The notes beneath the pieces are model-generated. The model was not told the origin of the DNA. It saw only the letters and a list, made by a program, of their open reading frames with translations, and did no database searches. The position numbers were made by a program, and so were the translations under genes. A stretch of DNA of 64,000 nucleotides from Sulfurimonas sp. C5 (lineage in GTDB: Bacteria > Campylobacterota > Campylobacteria > Campylobacterales > Sulfurimonadaceae): contig NZ_JARXNQ010000001.1 of NCBI RefSeq assembly GCF_029872055.1, forward strand, positions 310,001-374,000, in the 5' to 3' direction. Below, one piece after another: positions 16,748 to 26,282 of the stretch. How positions within the stretch are numbered: the stretch's first letter is position 1; each line of letters opens with the position of its first letter.

Positions 16748-17983
16748 ATGGTATCCGCAGATTTTTTAGTTAGCTTTTCCTTTATGGCATTACTCTTTTT
16801 AAGACAGGTATATATTCTAAAACAGCCTAATAAAATTAATTATGCTCCATTGATGCTTTCAATCGGTTTTATAGCAACTCTTTTACACTTTCTTACATAT
16901 CAAAACAACGATATGATGGCACTAGTACGTGAATCTTTACTCCCTTTACTTGTTTCGTTAGTACTCTTTTTTATTATGAATATTTTACATCAAACACAAC
17001 AATCAGAACTTGCCAAAAATCAAGAGCATTTTGCTAAAACTCTTGCAAATGAACTTTCTGAATTAAAAACCTTTATTCTTGAGCTTGAAAAAAGAATGAT
17101 ACAGGCACAGCAAGAAGATAGGGCATCACAAGAAGAGATAATAGGTAAGTTTAAAAGTGATCTAAGTGCACTTGAAAAAATTTTATCCAACCAAATGAAG
17201 TTTGTAGATATGTTTAAAGATGTTGAAGACTCTTTGGCAGATGTTAAAAAAGAGTATAAGTACTTCAGTGAAGTACAGGTACCGGAACTTGATAATGTTG
17301 TGCATAAACATATAGATATATTACGTGTTTCAGAACAGGAACATTTTAACAGCATAAAGTCAATTTTGACAAATAAAGAAGAGATGATAGATATCTCTAA
17401 AGAGGTTGAAGAGCTTAAAAGAAATATCGAAGGTATAAAAAATATCTACAGTGAAATAGCTAACTCTATCGTACAGCACACACTCTCCCAACTCTCCGGA
17501 GTTACTAAGTCGTACGAGAATCAAATAAACCTTTTAAAAGCGCATAGTGAAGGGATTAAAACTACACTGAGTGAAGACGATACTCTTTTAACAAACATTC
17601 GTGCTCAGAGTGAAATGCTTTTAAAACAGATGAGTTTAATGGCAAACAAAATGACTGATTTTCAAATGAAGCAAGCAGAATTTAGTGACGTTTATAAAAA
17701 TGTAGCAGTACTTATAAACGATATTGAAGCGATTAAGTCAGACTATGTAAAAGCGCAGTCACAGCTTTCAAAGATCTCAGTAGAGCTGCTTGAGACGAAA
17801 GATGAAAAAGTTGCCGAGATGAAACAAAATTTAGATGAAATAAGTGAGAAGCTTTCAAACAAGATAGATGAATCTTTGGAAAAGCTCCATGAACATTATC
17901 ATATCGCTAGAAAAGATATTACTCAAAGTGTTCAGTTATTGAGCAAAAAAGCACAATTGCAAAGAGGATACGGGGAGAGTTAA
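16748..17983 (+). CDS. Membrane-anchored coiled-coil protein, unknown function
   Basis: I do not recognise the family. Three hydrophobic segments occupy about residues 3-20, 30-48 and 60-80. The remaining 330 residues are one long, charged, mostly helical and coiled-coil region, probably cytoplasmic, ending in QRGYGES. The start is the ATG at 16748 with GGAG 6 bases before it; the TTG just upstream is less likely. The build, with short membrane anchors and a rod, resembles receptor signalling rods or RmuC-like and cell-division scaffolds. It has no clear chemoreceptor hairpin tip, though. The gene runs towards the chemoreceptor pair on the other strand. Confidence 0.8.
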   Translation: MVSADFLVSFSFMALLFLRQVYILKQPNKINYAPLMLSIGFIATLLHFLTYQNNDMMALVRESLLPLLVSLVLFFIMNILHQTQQSELAKNQEHFAKTLANELSELKTFILELEKRMIQAQQEDRASQEEIIGKFKSDLSALEKILSNQMKFVDMFKDVEDSLADVKKEYKYFSEVQVPELDNVVHKHIDILRVSEQEHFNSIKSILTNKEEMIDISKEVEELKRNIEGIKNIYSEIANSIVQHTLSQLSGVTKSYENQINLLKAHSEGIKTTLSEDDTLLTNIRAQSEMLLKQMSLMANKMTDFQMKQAEFSDVYKNVAVLINDIEAIKSDYVKAQSQLSKISVELLETKDEKVAEMKQNLDEISEKLSNKIDESLEKLHEHYHIARKDITQSVQLLSKKAQLQRGYGES

Positions 17984-18003
17984 AGTGGTGAAATACCACT
18001 TTA
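17981..18003. terminator. Palindromic hairpin between convergent genes
   Basis: TAAAGTGGT (17981-17989) and ACCACTTTA (17995-18003) form a perfect 9-bp stem with a GAAAT loop between the convergent coiled-coil and chemoreceptor genes. The U tract is short on both strands, so termination strength is uncertain. Confidence 0.5.
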
Positions 18004-18010
18004 AAAATGC

Positions 18011-19459
18011 TTACTTTGTCTGTGTAGAGTGTTCTTTGTATTCTTGCAGCATCTTGTCAAGAATAGTGAAAAGAGTTTCACTTGCATTTTCCATTTTAGT
18101 AAACTCTTCTATAATAACCGGATTGTTTTTTTCATCATAACCGTTTTCAGCAATTGCAACAGCTTTATGCGCAGCATCGTGCACGACTGTATGGGCTGCT
18201 TTTAGTTGTGAAAATGCAGATGTAGTGTCGCCGAATTTCTCTTGAGCATCTTCTGCTTTCCAATGTGTTAAGCGACATGAACCGCGATCTTTAAGATCTG
18301 CAGCTTTTTGATGTTTCATCACATGGCTAAACGCATCAGATTTAAAGAGGATATGATCGATTTTAACAAGTATAACCATTAAGCTGCTTTCTAGATCTTG
18401 GGCACCTTGTTTCATTGAATTGGCATTAAGATTAAAGTTATCAAGAACACTTTTGAAGCTTTCAATCATCTGTGTAGCTTCATCTGATACCTTGCTCATT
18501 ACATCTGCGGCTTCAGATATAGAACCAGTTTCTTGTTGTAATGTTTGGATAGAGATACTAATCTCGCTTGTTGCTTTTTGTGTACGCTCTGCAAGTTTTC
18601 GTACTTCATCAGCAACAACGGCAAATCCGCGTCCATGTTCACCGGCACGAGCAGCTTCGATAGCGGCATTAAGCGAAAGAAGGTTTGTTTGTTCTGCAAT
18701 ATCTTTGATTAGATTGATCACTTCACCAATTTCGTTTGTTCTGCTTTGAAGAGAATCAACTGCTTGGTTGTTGTTTTCTATAGATTCCGTCAGTGTAGAA
18801 AGTTTTGTAATGATTTCATTGGCTTCATTAATACTTTGGTTTGACGCTACAGCAGTTTCATCTGCTTTTTCAGCTGTTTCATTGAGTTGTTGCACACCTT
18901 CGGCAAGTTGTGTTTGAATCATACCAAAGCTTACATTTAGAGGTTTACCCGTTTTACCGAGTTCTGCAGCAAAATTCTTTTCTTTTTGCGTAAGATATTC
19001 ATCCCTCATGGCATCTAGTGCCTGATTGATTTTATTTGCAGTTTTTTCGTATGTATAATTTAAACCATTGGCATCAACTCTTCTGAAATATTTGTTTTTA
19101 GATGCATAGTCAATTGATGTATTTACCTCTCTCATAAATACTTCTAATTGATCCATAAAATAGTTGATGTCCCAAGCTAGTCTTCCAAGAGTTCCTTTTT
19201 CATCTATATGTGTTAAACGTATTTCAAAGTCACCCTGTAATGCACTTTGAAAAACTTTTTGAGATTTTTCGATATTTTTCTCAGCTTTTTTAAGATAAAC
19301 AAAAATATAAATAGCTAAGAAAATATTTGCCAGATTAAAAAGCATAGTTACTATGTGAAAATCATATAATAATGAAGTAATACCGGTAGTAATAAAAACT
19401 GTAATTAAAATAGCTATATTTGCGTAATGGACTTTAGACAGTGAGGATAAATTCTTCAT
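18011..19459 (-). CDS. Chemoreceptor with membrane hairpin, HAMP, signalling domain and C-terminal CZB zinc domain
   Basis: A methyl-accepting chemotaxis protein. Two hydrophobic helices (about residues 12-52) are separated by only a few residues, so there is no periplasmic sensor. A HAMP region and a helical linker follow. The kinase-control tip is intact ([25 protein letters not shown], near residues 250-275). The C terminus (about 355-440) is a CZB domain with likely zinc ligands in [12 protein letters not shown] and [12 protein letters not shown] membrane hairpin without sensor and an overlapping PAS gene upstream match the split energy-taxis receptor CetA/CetB of Campylobacter. The CZB domain is an addition that in other bacteria senses zinc or hypochlorite. 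The ATG has AAGGAG 6 bases upstream, inside the PAS gene. Confidence 0.9.
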   Translation of the reverse strand: MKNLSSLSKVHYANIAILITVFITTGITSLLYDFHIVTMLFNLANIFLAIYIFVYLKKAEKNIEKSQKVFQSALQGDFEIRLTHIDEKGTLGRLAWDINYFMDQLEVFMREVNTSIDYASKNKYFRRVDANGLNYTYEKTANKINQALDAMRDEYLTQKEKNFAAELGKTGKPLNVSFGMIQTQLAEGVQQLNETAEKADETAVASNQSINEANEIITKLSTLTESIENNNQAVDSLQSRTNEIGEVINLIKDIAEQTNLLSLNAAIEAARAGEHGRGFAVVADEVRKLAERTQKATSEISISIQTLQQETGSISEAADVMSKVSDEATQMIESFKSVLDNFNLNANSMKQGAQDLESSLMVILVKIDHILFKSDAFSHVMKHQKAADLKDRGSCRLTHWKAEDAQEKFGDTTSAFSQLKAAHTVVHDAAHKAVAIAENGYDEKNNPVIIEEFTKMENASETLFTILDKMLQEYKEHSTQTK

Positions 19460-19937
19460 AGCTCACTCCTTTTTCTTTTAATAAATTATTTAGATATTCT
19501 ATTGATGCTTCCATACCGCGATTTTTTTCAATTTGTAATAATGTTGCATAAAGATCGGAGATAAAGCTTATTGCTTCTTTTGAAGGTTTACGTCTTACTG
19601 AAAAGTAACCGATAATATTGTCATTTTGATCAAATGATGGAGTAACATTTGCAAGGACCCAATAGTAAGAACCATCTTTAGAAAGATTTTTTACATATGC
19701 ATTAATCTCTTCTTTTGATTGAACTGTATCCCATAAAAGTTTGAAAATTGCTCTAGGCATATCAGGATGTCTTAGTATGTTATGAGGTTGATTTAAAAGT
19801 TCTTCCTCTTCATAACCACTCATACGGATAAAGATCTCATTTCCATATGTGATTTTTCCCTTTTTATCTGTTTTAGACACAATGATCTCATGATCGTTAA
19901 AAGTTATTTCGTTATTTCTAGGTATTGGTCTTACCAT
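19434..19937 (-). CDS. Aer/CetB-like PAS sensor protein
   Basis: A soluble 167-residue protein that is almost entirely one PAS domain. It carries Aer family signatures: [46 protein letters not shown] and [10 protein letters not shown]. In Aer and CetB this domain binds FAD and reports redox or energy state to a chemoreceptor; here FAD binding is inferred from these motifs. The last 26 bases overlap the start of the chemoreceptor gene, so the two are translationally coupled and probably form one bipartite energy-taxis receptor. GGAGG lies just before the ATG. Confidence 0.87.
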   Translation of the reverse strand: MVRPIPRNNEITFNDHEIIVSKTDKKGKITYGNEIFIRMSGYEEEELLNQPHNILRHPDMPRAIFKLLWDTVQSKEEINAYVKNLSKDGSYYWVLANVTPSFDQNDNIIGYFSVRRKPSKEAISFISDLYATLLQIEKNRGMEASIEYLNNLLKEKGVSYEEFILTV

Positions 19938-20040
19938 TTTTCCTCCATGAAAAAAGAGTGTAATTTTAGCGAAACTAAAATAAAGGTAATGTAAATGTAA
20001 TCAACTGATGTTATAGTTTAAAATTTTTAAATTTAAAATA

Positions 20041-20089
20041 AGTAGCATATGCAACTTTTTAATATTTGATTAAAGTTGCATATGCTACT
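20041..20089 (+). promoter_or_regulatory. Perfect 18-bp inverted repeat, probable MarR operator of the efflux operon
   Basis: AGTAGCATATGCAACTTT (20041-20058) and its exact complement AAAGTTGCATATGCTACT (20072-20089) flank 13 bases. Each arm itself contains the palindrome GCATATGC within a near-palindromic 12-mer (TAGCATATGCAA), so there are two candidate dimer sites. A possible -35 (TTGCAT, 20076-20081) lies in the right arm and a possible -10 (TATATT, 20098-20103) follows 16 bases later. Bound repressor would therefore cover the promoter of marR and the pump genes. A role as hairpin in the leader is less likely because the promoter seems to lie inside. Confidence 0.75.
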
Positions 20090-20117
20090 ATTTGAGATAT
20101 ATTTTGTTGGAGGGATA

Positions 20118-20573
20118 ATGTCTTATACTTTAGAAAACTCTATAGGCTACCAAACAAACTTGGTAGCTACAATGTTAAAAACAAGCTTTACAAAATTGCT
20201 GCAGCCACGTTTTGGAATTGCGGCAGAGCAGTTTGCAACGCTAAAAATAATTGATGAAGATCAAGAAGTTACACAAACGCAAATGGCAGAGATGTTAGGA
20301 AAAGATAAAACGACAGTGGGGCGTTCTATTGAGTCTTTAATCAAAAAAGATCTTCTAAAAAGGGAAGATTGTTCTTTAGACAAGCGTGCAAACAGGATCT
20401 CTTTGACTCCAAAAGCGAAGGAGATTCTAGAACAGGCAGTACCTTTGGCACATAAAGTAAACGAAGCTATCAAAGCAAAACTGAGTGAAGAAGAGTTAGA
20501 AAGCTATTTTAGAGTTTTAGACATTATCTTACAAGAGAGTAAGAATTTTGAAGAAATTATAGGAGAAAAGTAA
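20118..20573 (+). CDS. MarR-family transcriptional regulator
   Basis: A 151-residue winged-helix repressor. The recognition-helix region reads TQTQMAEMLGKDKTTVGRSIESL (about residues 53-75), followed by the wing CSLDKRANRISLTPKAKEIL. Helices at both ends would form the dimer interface. The ATG at 20118 follows GGAGGG; an upstream in-frame TTG lies inside the inverted repeat and has no ribosome site. Its stop overlaps the adaptor gene start by one base. Expected role: repress its own operon by binding the inverted repeat upstream, with release by a pump substrate. Confidence 0.92.
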   Translation: MSYTLENSIGYQTNLVATMLKTSFTKLLQPRFGIAAEQFATLKIIDEDQEVTQTQMAEMLGKDKTTVGRSIESLIKKDLLKREDCSLDKRANRISLTPKAKEILEQAVPLAHKVNEAIKAKLSEEELESYFRVLDIILQESKNFEEIIGEK

Positions 20574-21700
20574 TGGGTACAAAGTTGATGAAATTTTCAT
20601 TAGTCGCTTGTTTATTAGTGGGAAGTGCATTAGTGGCACAAGAACAGGCGAAACAACAACAGATGGCACCAAAAGTAGATGTATATATTGTTAATGAACA
20701 AAAACAAGTGCCGGTTTCTTTAGAATATCCTGCACGTATAAATGCTGCAAAAGAGGTAACAATTACTGCAAGAGTATCCGGTGTTTTAGAACAACAGCTT
20801 TATACGGAAGGTGCACAGCTTACTAAAGGTTCTGCAATGTATAAAATTGAGCCGGATATTTATGCAGCAGACGTTGCAAGTAAAAAAGCTGCACTGGCTG
20901 TAGAGAATGCAAAGTTTGAAAAGGCACAAAAAGATTGGGAACGCGCTCGCGGTCTTTATGAAGAAAAAGCAATTAGTGAACAAGATAAAGACAGTATGTA
21001 CTTCGCATATTTAAGTGCTGAGGCAAATGTAAAAGTAGCACAGGCTGAACTTCAAAAAGTACAAGTAAATTTAAACTATACAAATGTACCTGCAACAATT
21101 GACGGTATTGCAGGGAAAAGAATGGTTGATGTAGGGGATTATGTAACTGCAGGTACAGCTTTAGTACAAATGCGTCAGACAGATCCTATATATGCGGAAT
21201 TTTCAATTCCAGAGATTTCAAAACTGAAACAAAAATATTTACTTGCAAACGGAACTTGGAATAAACTGCAAGATGCAAAATTACAAGCGGTTCTTGTAAT
21301 TGATGGGAAAGAGTATACTCAAAAAGGGTATGTAGATTTCGTAGACAGCCGTGTAGATGATGCAACTTCGACAATGAAAGCACGTGCAGTATTTAAAAAT
21401 CCTGATGCACAGCTTGTAGCAGGTGAGTTTGCGAAGATTAAAATTATAGGTGTAGTTTCAAATAATGTGCTTGCTGTTCCGCAGCAAGCAGTACTGCAAA
21501 ATCCTCTAGGTACTATTGTTTTTGTAGTAGTTGACGGAAAAGTAGGTGTAAGACCTGTAAAAATTATTGAGGCTTCAGGTGATAAGTTTATTGTTTCAGG
21601 TGTAGCACCAAAAGATGTAGTGATTGTAAATAATTTTTTTAGAATTAAGCCAAATACTCCTGTAACGATAGATAAAACTATTAATACTCAGGAAAAATAA
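20573..21700 (+). CDS. RND efflux periplasmic adaptor (MexA/AcrA type)
   Basis: The membrane-fusion subunit of a tripartite pump, linking the inner-membrane transporter to the outer-membrane channel. A signal peptide (MKFSLVACLLVGSALVAQ) is followed by the split lipoyl domain (ITARVSGVLEQQLYTEGAQLTKGS), an alpha-hairpin (about 100-160), the second lipoyl half (TIDGIAGKRMVDVGDYV), a beta-barrel and the membrane-proximal domain (LAVPQQAVLQNPLGTIVFVV). No lipobox cysteine is seen. Its length of 375 residues is normal. It is joined to marR and to the transporter gene by one-base overlaps. Confidence 0.93.
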   Translation: MGTKLMKFSLVACLLVGSALVAQEQAKQQQMAPKVDVYIVNEQKQVPVSLEYPARINAAKEVTITARVSGVLEQQLYTEGAQLTKGSAMYKIEPDIYAADVASKKAALAVENAKFEKAQKDWERARGLYEEKAISEQDKDSMYFAYLSAEANVKVAQAELQKVQVNLNYTNVPATIDGIAGKRMVDVGDYVTAGTALVQMRQTDPIYAEFSIPEISKLKQKYLLANGTWNKLQDAKLQAVLVIDGKEYTQKGYVDFVDSRVDDATSTMKARAVFKNPDAQLVAGEFAKIKIIGVVSNNVLAVPQQAVLQNPLGTIVFVVVDGKVGVRPVKIIEASGDKFIVSGVAPKDVVIVNNFFRIKPNTPVTIDKTINTQEK

Positions 21701-24700
21701 TGTTTTCTAAATTCTTTATAAATAGACCGATATTTTCGGCGGTTTTATCGATAATTATCATTATCGCCGGTGTGATATCTATTAAATCACTACCGGTACA
21801 AGCATACCCAAGTGTTGTTCCTGTTCAAATTAACGTTCAAGCGACATATCCGGGTGCAGATGCACAGACGCTTTCAAAAACTGTTGCGGCACCTTTAGAA
21901 GAAGCAATCAACGGTGTAGATAATATGATCTATATGACATCGACAGCTTCACCGAGCGGTATTATTACAGTAAGTGTTTTATTTAAAATTGGAACAGATC
22001 CTGATCAGGCAAACGTAGATGTAAACAACCGTGTACAATTGGCAATTTCAAAACTGCCTCAAGCAGTTCGTGATCAGGGAGTGAGTGTTAGAAAACGCTC
22101 TCCTGATATGTTAAAAGTACTTGCTTTTACTTCCAAAGACCAAGTACACGATACGATATATTTATCTAACTACGTTCTTGTAAATGTTTTGGATGATATC
22201 AAGCGTATACCTGGAGTTGGTGATGCTTATATCTTCGGAAGTAAGGATTATGCTATTCGTGTATGGATTGACCCTGATAAGCTGGCAAACTATAATCTGA
22301 CTATTACGGATGTGGTAGATGCTATTAAAAGTCAAAATAACCAGTACGCAGCAGGGCAGTTAGGACAAGAGCCTATTAACTCTCATCCTGTATATACGTA
22401 TACTGTTCGTGCACAGGGAAGGCTGCAGTCTCCTGCAGAGTTCTCGAACATTATATTGCGTTCTAACAGTGATGGTTCAGCTCTGAAACTTAAAGATGTG
22501 TCAAACGTTGAACTGGGATCAGAGTCGTACTATTTCCAAGCAACGTATAACAAAGAACCAATGATGCCTGTAGGTATTTTCTTGGCACCAGGAGCAAATG
22601 CTTTAGAAGTTTCGGCTAAGCTTGATCATACATTGGAAGAGCTTTCGAAAAAATTTCCTGAAGATATTAAGATCAGCGTACCGTATGATCCAACGGAATT
22701 CGTAGAGCAATCTATTGAAGAAGTAATTTTCACACTTGGTTTGTCTATTTTACTTGTTGTTGCAATTATTTACTTGTTTTTAGGAAATTTTAGAGCGACA
22801 ATCATTCCGGTTCTTGCAATTCCTGTTTCTATTATAGGGACGTTTGCAGGTTTTTATGCAATGGATTTTTCGATCAACTTGCTGACTCTTTTTGGACTCA
22901 CGTTAGCTATTGGTCTGGTTGTTGATGATGCTATTGTTGTAATTGAAAATGTTGAAAGGATTCTCAAAGAGAATAAACATTTAAGTGTTAAAGAAGCGAC
23001 AACTAAAGCGATGCAAGAGATCACTGGACCTGTAATTGCGATCGTACTTGTACTTTCAGCGGTATTTATTCCTGCTGCATTTATGGGTGGTTTTAGTGGA
23101 AAGCTTTATCAGCAGTTTGCCATTACAATTGTTATCTCGGTAACTATTTCAGGAATCATCGCTTTAACATTGACACCATCTTTATGTGCACTGTTCTTAA
23201 AACATGAGGAGCCTACACCGTTTTGGCCGATTCGAAAGTTTAACGAGTTCTTTGAAAAAGCTACTGAGAGTTTCACATCGGGTGTTAAACGTGTAATCCG
23301 TTTTAGCGTCTTTAATATCCTGCTCTTTCTAGTGATGATAGCTGGGGCGTATATGATGATGATGCGTTTACCTACAGGTCTTGTTCCCGGTGAGGATCAA
23401 GGGGTTGTAATGGTTATTCAAAATATGATGCCTGGAACTTCTTTACAACGTACTAAAGCTGTAACTGATGAAGTAAGTAAACAGTTTTTGGATGATCCCC
23501 AAGTAACAAAAGCTGCAGGACTTTCAGGTCTTGATATTACTACTTTTGCGTATAAAACGGATGCTGCAATTTCGTTTGTACACTTAAGCGACTGGAGCGA
23601 GCGTAAAGATGCGGCTTCATCAGCTTCTGCTATCGCAGGTAAATATATGGGAATGTTCTCACAAAACAAAGAAGCCTTTTTGTTTGTAGTGACACCTCCA
23701 CCAATTAGAGGTATGAGTACGACAGGCGGATTTGAGATGTATATCCAAGATAGAACAGGGGGAGAATTAACAACTCTTAACGGTTATGTACAGGAGATTT
23801 TAAAACAGGCAAATCAACGTCCGGAACTTATGGGTGTTAGAACTACGTTAAACACAAATGTTCCTCAGTATATGATTACTGTTAATGAAGATAAAGCAAA
23901 AGCTTTAGGTGTGAGTACAGCTGATATATATACAACGCTTCAAGCAACATTTGGACATAAGTATGTAAATGATTTTAACCTTTTTGGGCGTACGTATCAT
24001 GTAAACCTTCAATCGCAAAGCGAGTACAGAGAAGGTATACAAAACTACCAAAACGTTTTTGTAAAAGCTGTAGGCGGAGCATTGATCCCAATTAGTGAGA
24101 TGGTAGAGATTAAACGTATAGTGGGACCAAGCATTATTCAAAGGTTTAATATGTTTGATGCAGCAAAGATCTCTGGTATGGCAAAACCTGGATACAGCTC
24201 GGGAGATGCTTTAAATGCGATTGAAGAAGTAGCAAATAAAGTTTTACCTGAAGGTTATACTATAAGCTGGGCAGGAACATCATATCAAGAGAAGCAGCTT
24301 GCAAATACAAAGAATATGGCATTTATTTATGCTATTATTTTTGTATTCCTAATTTTGGCAGCACTCTATGAGAGCTGGAGTATTCCGTTCGCCGTTATTT
24401 TAGCAGTACCTTTTGCATTCTTCGGAGCTGTGCTTGGTTTATGGCTAAGAGGATTAGAAAGTGATATATATTTCCAAGTAGGGCTTATTACCCTTGTAGG
24501 ACTTTCGGCAAAGAATGCTATTTTAATGGTTGAGTTTGCAATGCAGCGTTTAAAAAGCGGATTGAGTTTGTTTGATGCAACGGTAGAAGGAGCAAAAGTT
24601 CGTTTTAGACCTATTGTTATGACATCATTTGCATTTATTATGGGTAGTTTGCCGCTTGCAGTAAGTATCGGAGCAGGTGCAAATAGCCGTCATATTATAG

Positions 24701-24828
24701 GTACAACGGTTGTTGGCGGTATGATCGCCTTAACATTGATCGGTATCTTTTTTGTACCGCTTTTTTACTATTTGATTATGAAGGTAAAAAGTAAATTTTA
24801 TAACAAAGGAGGCTTAGATGAAAACTAA
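21700..24828 (+). CDS. RND multidrug efflux transporter (AcrB/MexB, HAE-1 family)
   Basis: The proton-driven inner-membrane pump of 1042 residues. It begins MFSKFFINRPIFSAVLSIII, as AcrB proteins do. Proton-relay aspartates are D409-D410 in IGLVVDDAIVVIENVERI. Two large periplasmic porter and docking regions separate the two groups of six membrane helices. The second half carries GLSAKNAILMVEFA with the conserved lysine. It ends with a short cytoplasmic tail and overlaps the outer-membrane gene by 11 bases. The HAE-1 subfamily exports drugs, dyes and organic molecules rather than metals. Length and motifs are complete. Confidence 0.95.
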   Translation: MFSKFFINRPIFSAVLSIIIIIAGVISIKSLPVQAYPSVVPVQINVQATYPGADAQTLSKTVAAPLEEAINGVDNMIYMTSTASPSGIITVSVLFKIGTDPDQANVDVNNRVQLAISKLPQAVRDQGVSVRKRSPDMLKVLAFTSKDQVHDTIYLSNYVLVNVLDDIKRIPGVGDAYIFGSKDYAIRVWIDPDKLANYNLTITDVVDAIKSQNNQYAAGQLGQEPINSHPVYTYTVRAQGRLQSPAEFSNIILRSNSDGSALKLKDVSNVELGSESYYFQATYNKEPMMPVGIFLAPGANALEVSAKLDHTLEELSKKFPEDIKISVPYDPTEFVEQSIEEVIFTLGLSILLVVAIIYLFLGNFRATIIPVLAIPVSIIGTFAGFYAMDFSINLLTLFGLTLAIGLVVDDAIVVIENVERILKENKHLSVKEATTKAMQEITGPVIAIVLVLSAVFIPAAFMGGFSGKLYQQFAITIVISVTISGIIALTLTPSLCALFLKHEEPTPFWPIRKFNEFFEKATESFTSGVKRVIRFSVFNILLFLVMIAGAYMMMMRLPTGLVPGEDQGVVMVIQNMMPGTSLQRTKAVTDEVSKQFLDDPQVTKAAGLSGLDITTFAYKTDAAISFVHLSDWSERKDAASSASAIAGKYMGMFSQNKEAFLFVVTPPPIRGMSTTGGFEMYIQDRTGGELTTLNGYVQEILKQANQRPELMGVRTTLNTNVPQYMITVNEDKAKALGVSTADIYTTLQATFGHKYVNDFNLFGRTYHVNLQSQSEYREGIQNYQNVFVKAVGGALIPISEMVEIKRIVGPSIIQRFNMFDAAKISGMAKPGYSSGDALNAIEEVANKVLPEGYTISWAGTSYQEKQLANTKNMAFIYAIIFVFLILAALYESWSIPFAVILAVPFAFFGAVLGLWLRGLESDIYFQVGLITLVGLSAKNAILMVEFAMQRLKSGLSLFDATVEGAKVRFRPIVMTSFAFIMGSLPLAVSIGAGANSRHIIGTTVVGGMIALTLIGIFFVPLFYYLIMKVKSKFYNKGGLDEN

Positions 24829-26197
24829 AACTTTGTTAGTACTGAGTAGTTGTGTTTTCTTTCTTTCAGCTTGTTCTTTAGCACCTGAGTATACAAAGCC
24901 TGAATTAGAGCTTCCAAAAGCGCAAGAGGAAGTAAAAGTTAACGTAGAATGGTTTAAAGCTTTCAATGATGAGAAGTTAAATCTTCTCATTACAGAAGCG
25001 CTGAAAAACAATGATGATCTTAAACTTGCAGTAGAAAACGTACAAAAAGCACGTGCACAGTATGATATTAGTGATGCAGAACTGTATCCGCAAGTCGATT
25101 TGGCAGCAGCTGCATCAAGACAGAAAAGAAGTCTAAATGCATTTCCAGGTTCTTTTGGCGGGATATATAATGATTACAGTATGAGTGCTTCTGTTGCTTA
25201 CGAGATTGATTTGTGGGGGAAAAATTTCAATCAGAGGGATGCTAATTTAGCAAACTATCTGGCAGTAGATGCGAATAAAGAAACAGTTCGCATCTCTTTA
25301 ATTACAGATGTTGCTTCCTACTATTTTAATCTTGTAGCAGCAGAGGAACAGATTCGTATAGCAAACGAGAATTTAAAAAACTACGAAGAGACTTTAGCAT
25401 ATAGAGAAAAAGAGTATAAATACGGTGTTATCGATTCTTTGGTAGTTGCTCAGACAAAAGCAGAACTTGCTTCGGTAAAAACAACTATAGAAGCGCTCAA
25501 TGTTACAAAAGTAAAACTGCAAAGTGCTTTGGTTGTTTTACTTGGACGTTCACCTAAAGAGATATTTGAAAGCAGTATAGCAACAAAGACAAAGTTACCT
25601 GAGTTTATAGAGATTCCTGCAAATTTACCGACAAATCTTTTACAAAATCGTCCGGATATTAAAGTAGCAGAAGAGAATTTAAAAGCCAAGACTGCATTGA
25701 TTGGTGTTGCTAAAGCAGCATATTTTCCAAATATCTCATTAAGCGGAAATGCAGGATTTCAAAGTCAAAAGTTCAGTAATCTCACAAGTAATGATTCACA
25801 AGTATGGGGAATTGGACCAAGTATATATATGCCATTATTTGATTTTGGAAGAATCTCTGCAAGTGTGGAGATGAGTAATTCAGAACAAAAAGCAGCTTTA
25901 ATTATGTACTCTAAAGCTGTTAAAAATGCTTATAAAGAAGTATATGATTCATTACAGTCAATGAAAGCTATAAAAGCAAAACAGGCAGCTGTTGAGCAGC
26001 AAGTAAATGCCTATCAAGAAGCTTATGATGTTGCTAACAAAAAGTATATGGTTGGAACAACAAGTTATTTAAATGTATTAATAGCTCGTAATTTATTACT
26101 TAACAGCCAACTTTCGTATGTTACGACAAAATCACAGCTATTGATTGAAGAGGCGACTTTTTATAAAGCACTTGGCGGCGGTTGGTCACAAAACTAA
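24818..26197 (+). CDS. Outer-membrane efflux lipoprotein (OprM/NodT type)
   Basis: The outer-membrane channel of the pump. A lipoprotein signal ends in the lipobox LSAC (Cys at about residue 19), then SLAPEYTKPE as in NodT-family proteins. Two internally similar halves each have long helices (DDLKLAVENVQKARAQYD... and RPDIKVAEENLKAKTALIGVAKAAYFPNIS) that build the periplasmic barrel. The start at 24818 has AAAGGAGG at 24806-24813 and lies inside the end of the transporter gene. With marR, adaptor and transporter it completes a self-regulated efflux operon. Confidence 0.93.
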   Translation: MKTKTLLVLSSCVFFLSACSLAPEYTKPELELPKAQEEVKVNVEWFKAFNDEKLNLLITEALKNNDDLKLAVENVQKARAQYDISDAELYPQVDLAAAASRQKRSLNAFPGSFGGIYNDYSMSASVAYEIDLWGKNFNQRDANLANYLAVDANKETVRISLITDVASYYFNLVAAEEQIRIANENLKNYEETLAYREKEYKYGVIDSLVVAQTKAELASVKTTIEALNVTKVKLQSALVVLLGRSPKEIFESSIATKTKLPEFIEIPANLPTNLLQNRPDIKVAEENLKAKTALIGVAKAAYFPNISLSGNAGFQSQKFSNLTSNDSQVWGIGPSIYMPLFDFGRISASVEMSNSEQKAALIMYSKAVKNAYKEVYDSLQSMKAIKAKQAAVEQQVNAYQEAYDVANKKYMVGTTSYLNVLIARNLLLNSQLSYVTTKSQLLIEEATFYKALGGGWSQN

Positions 26198-26282
26198 ATA
26201 ATTAAAGCTATAAAACGTACTTATTGCTCTTTAAGAGAGCTTGTCTTATACTTATCCATAGAACAAATTCAAGGAGTATGGT

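Noticed and set aside
26226-26240. GCTCT/AGAGC hairpin as terminator of the efflux operon
   Set aside because: Stem of only 5 bp with no U run; too weak to list as a feature.
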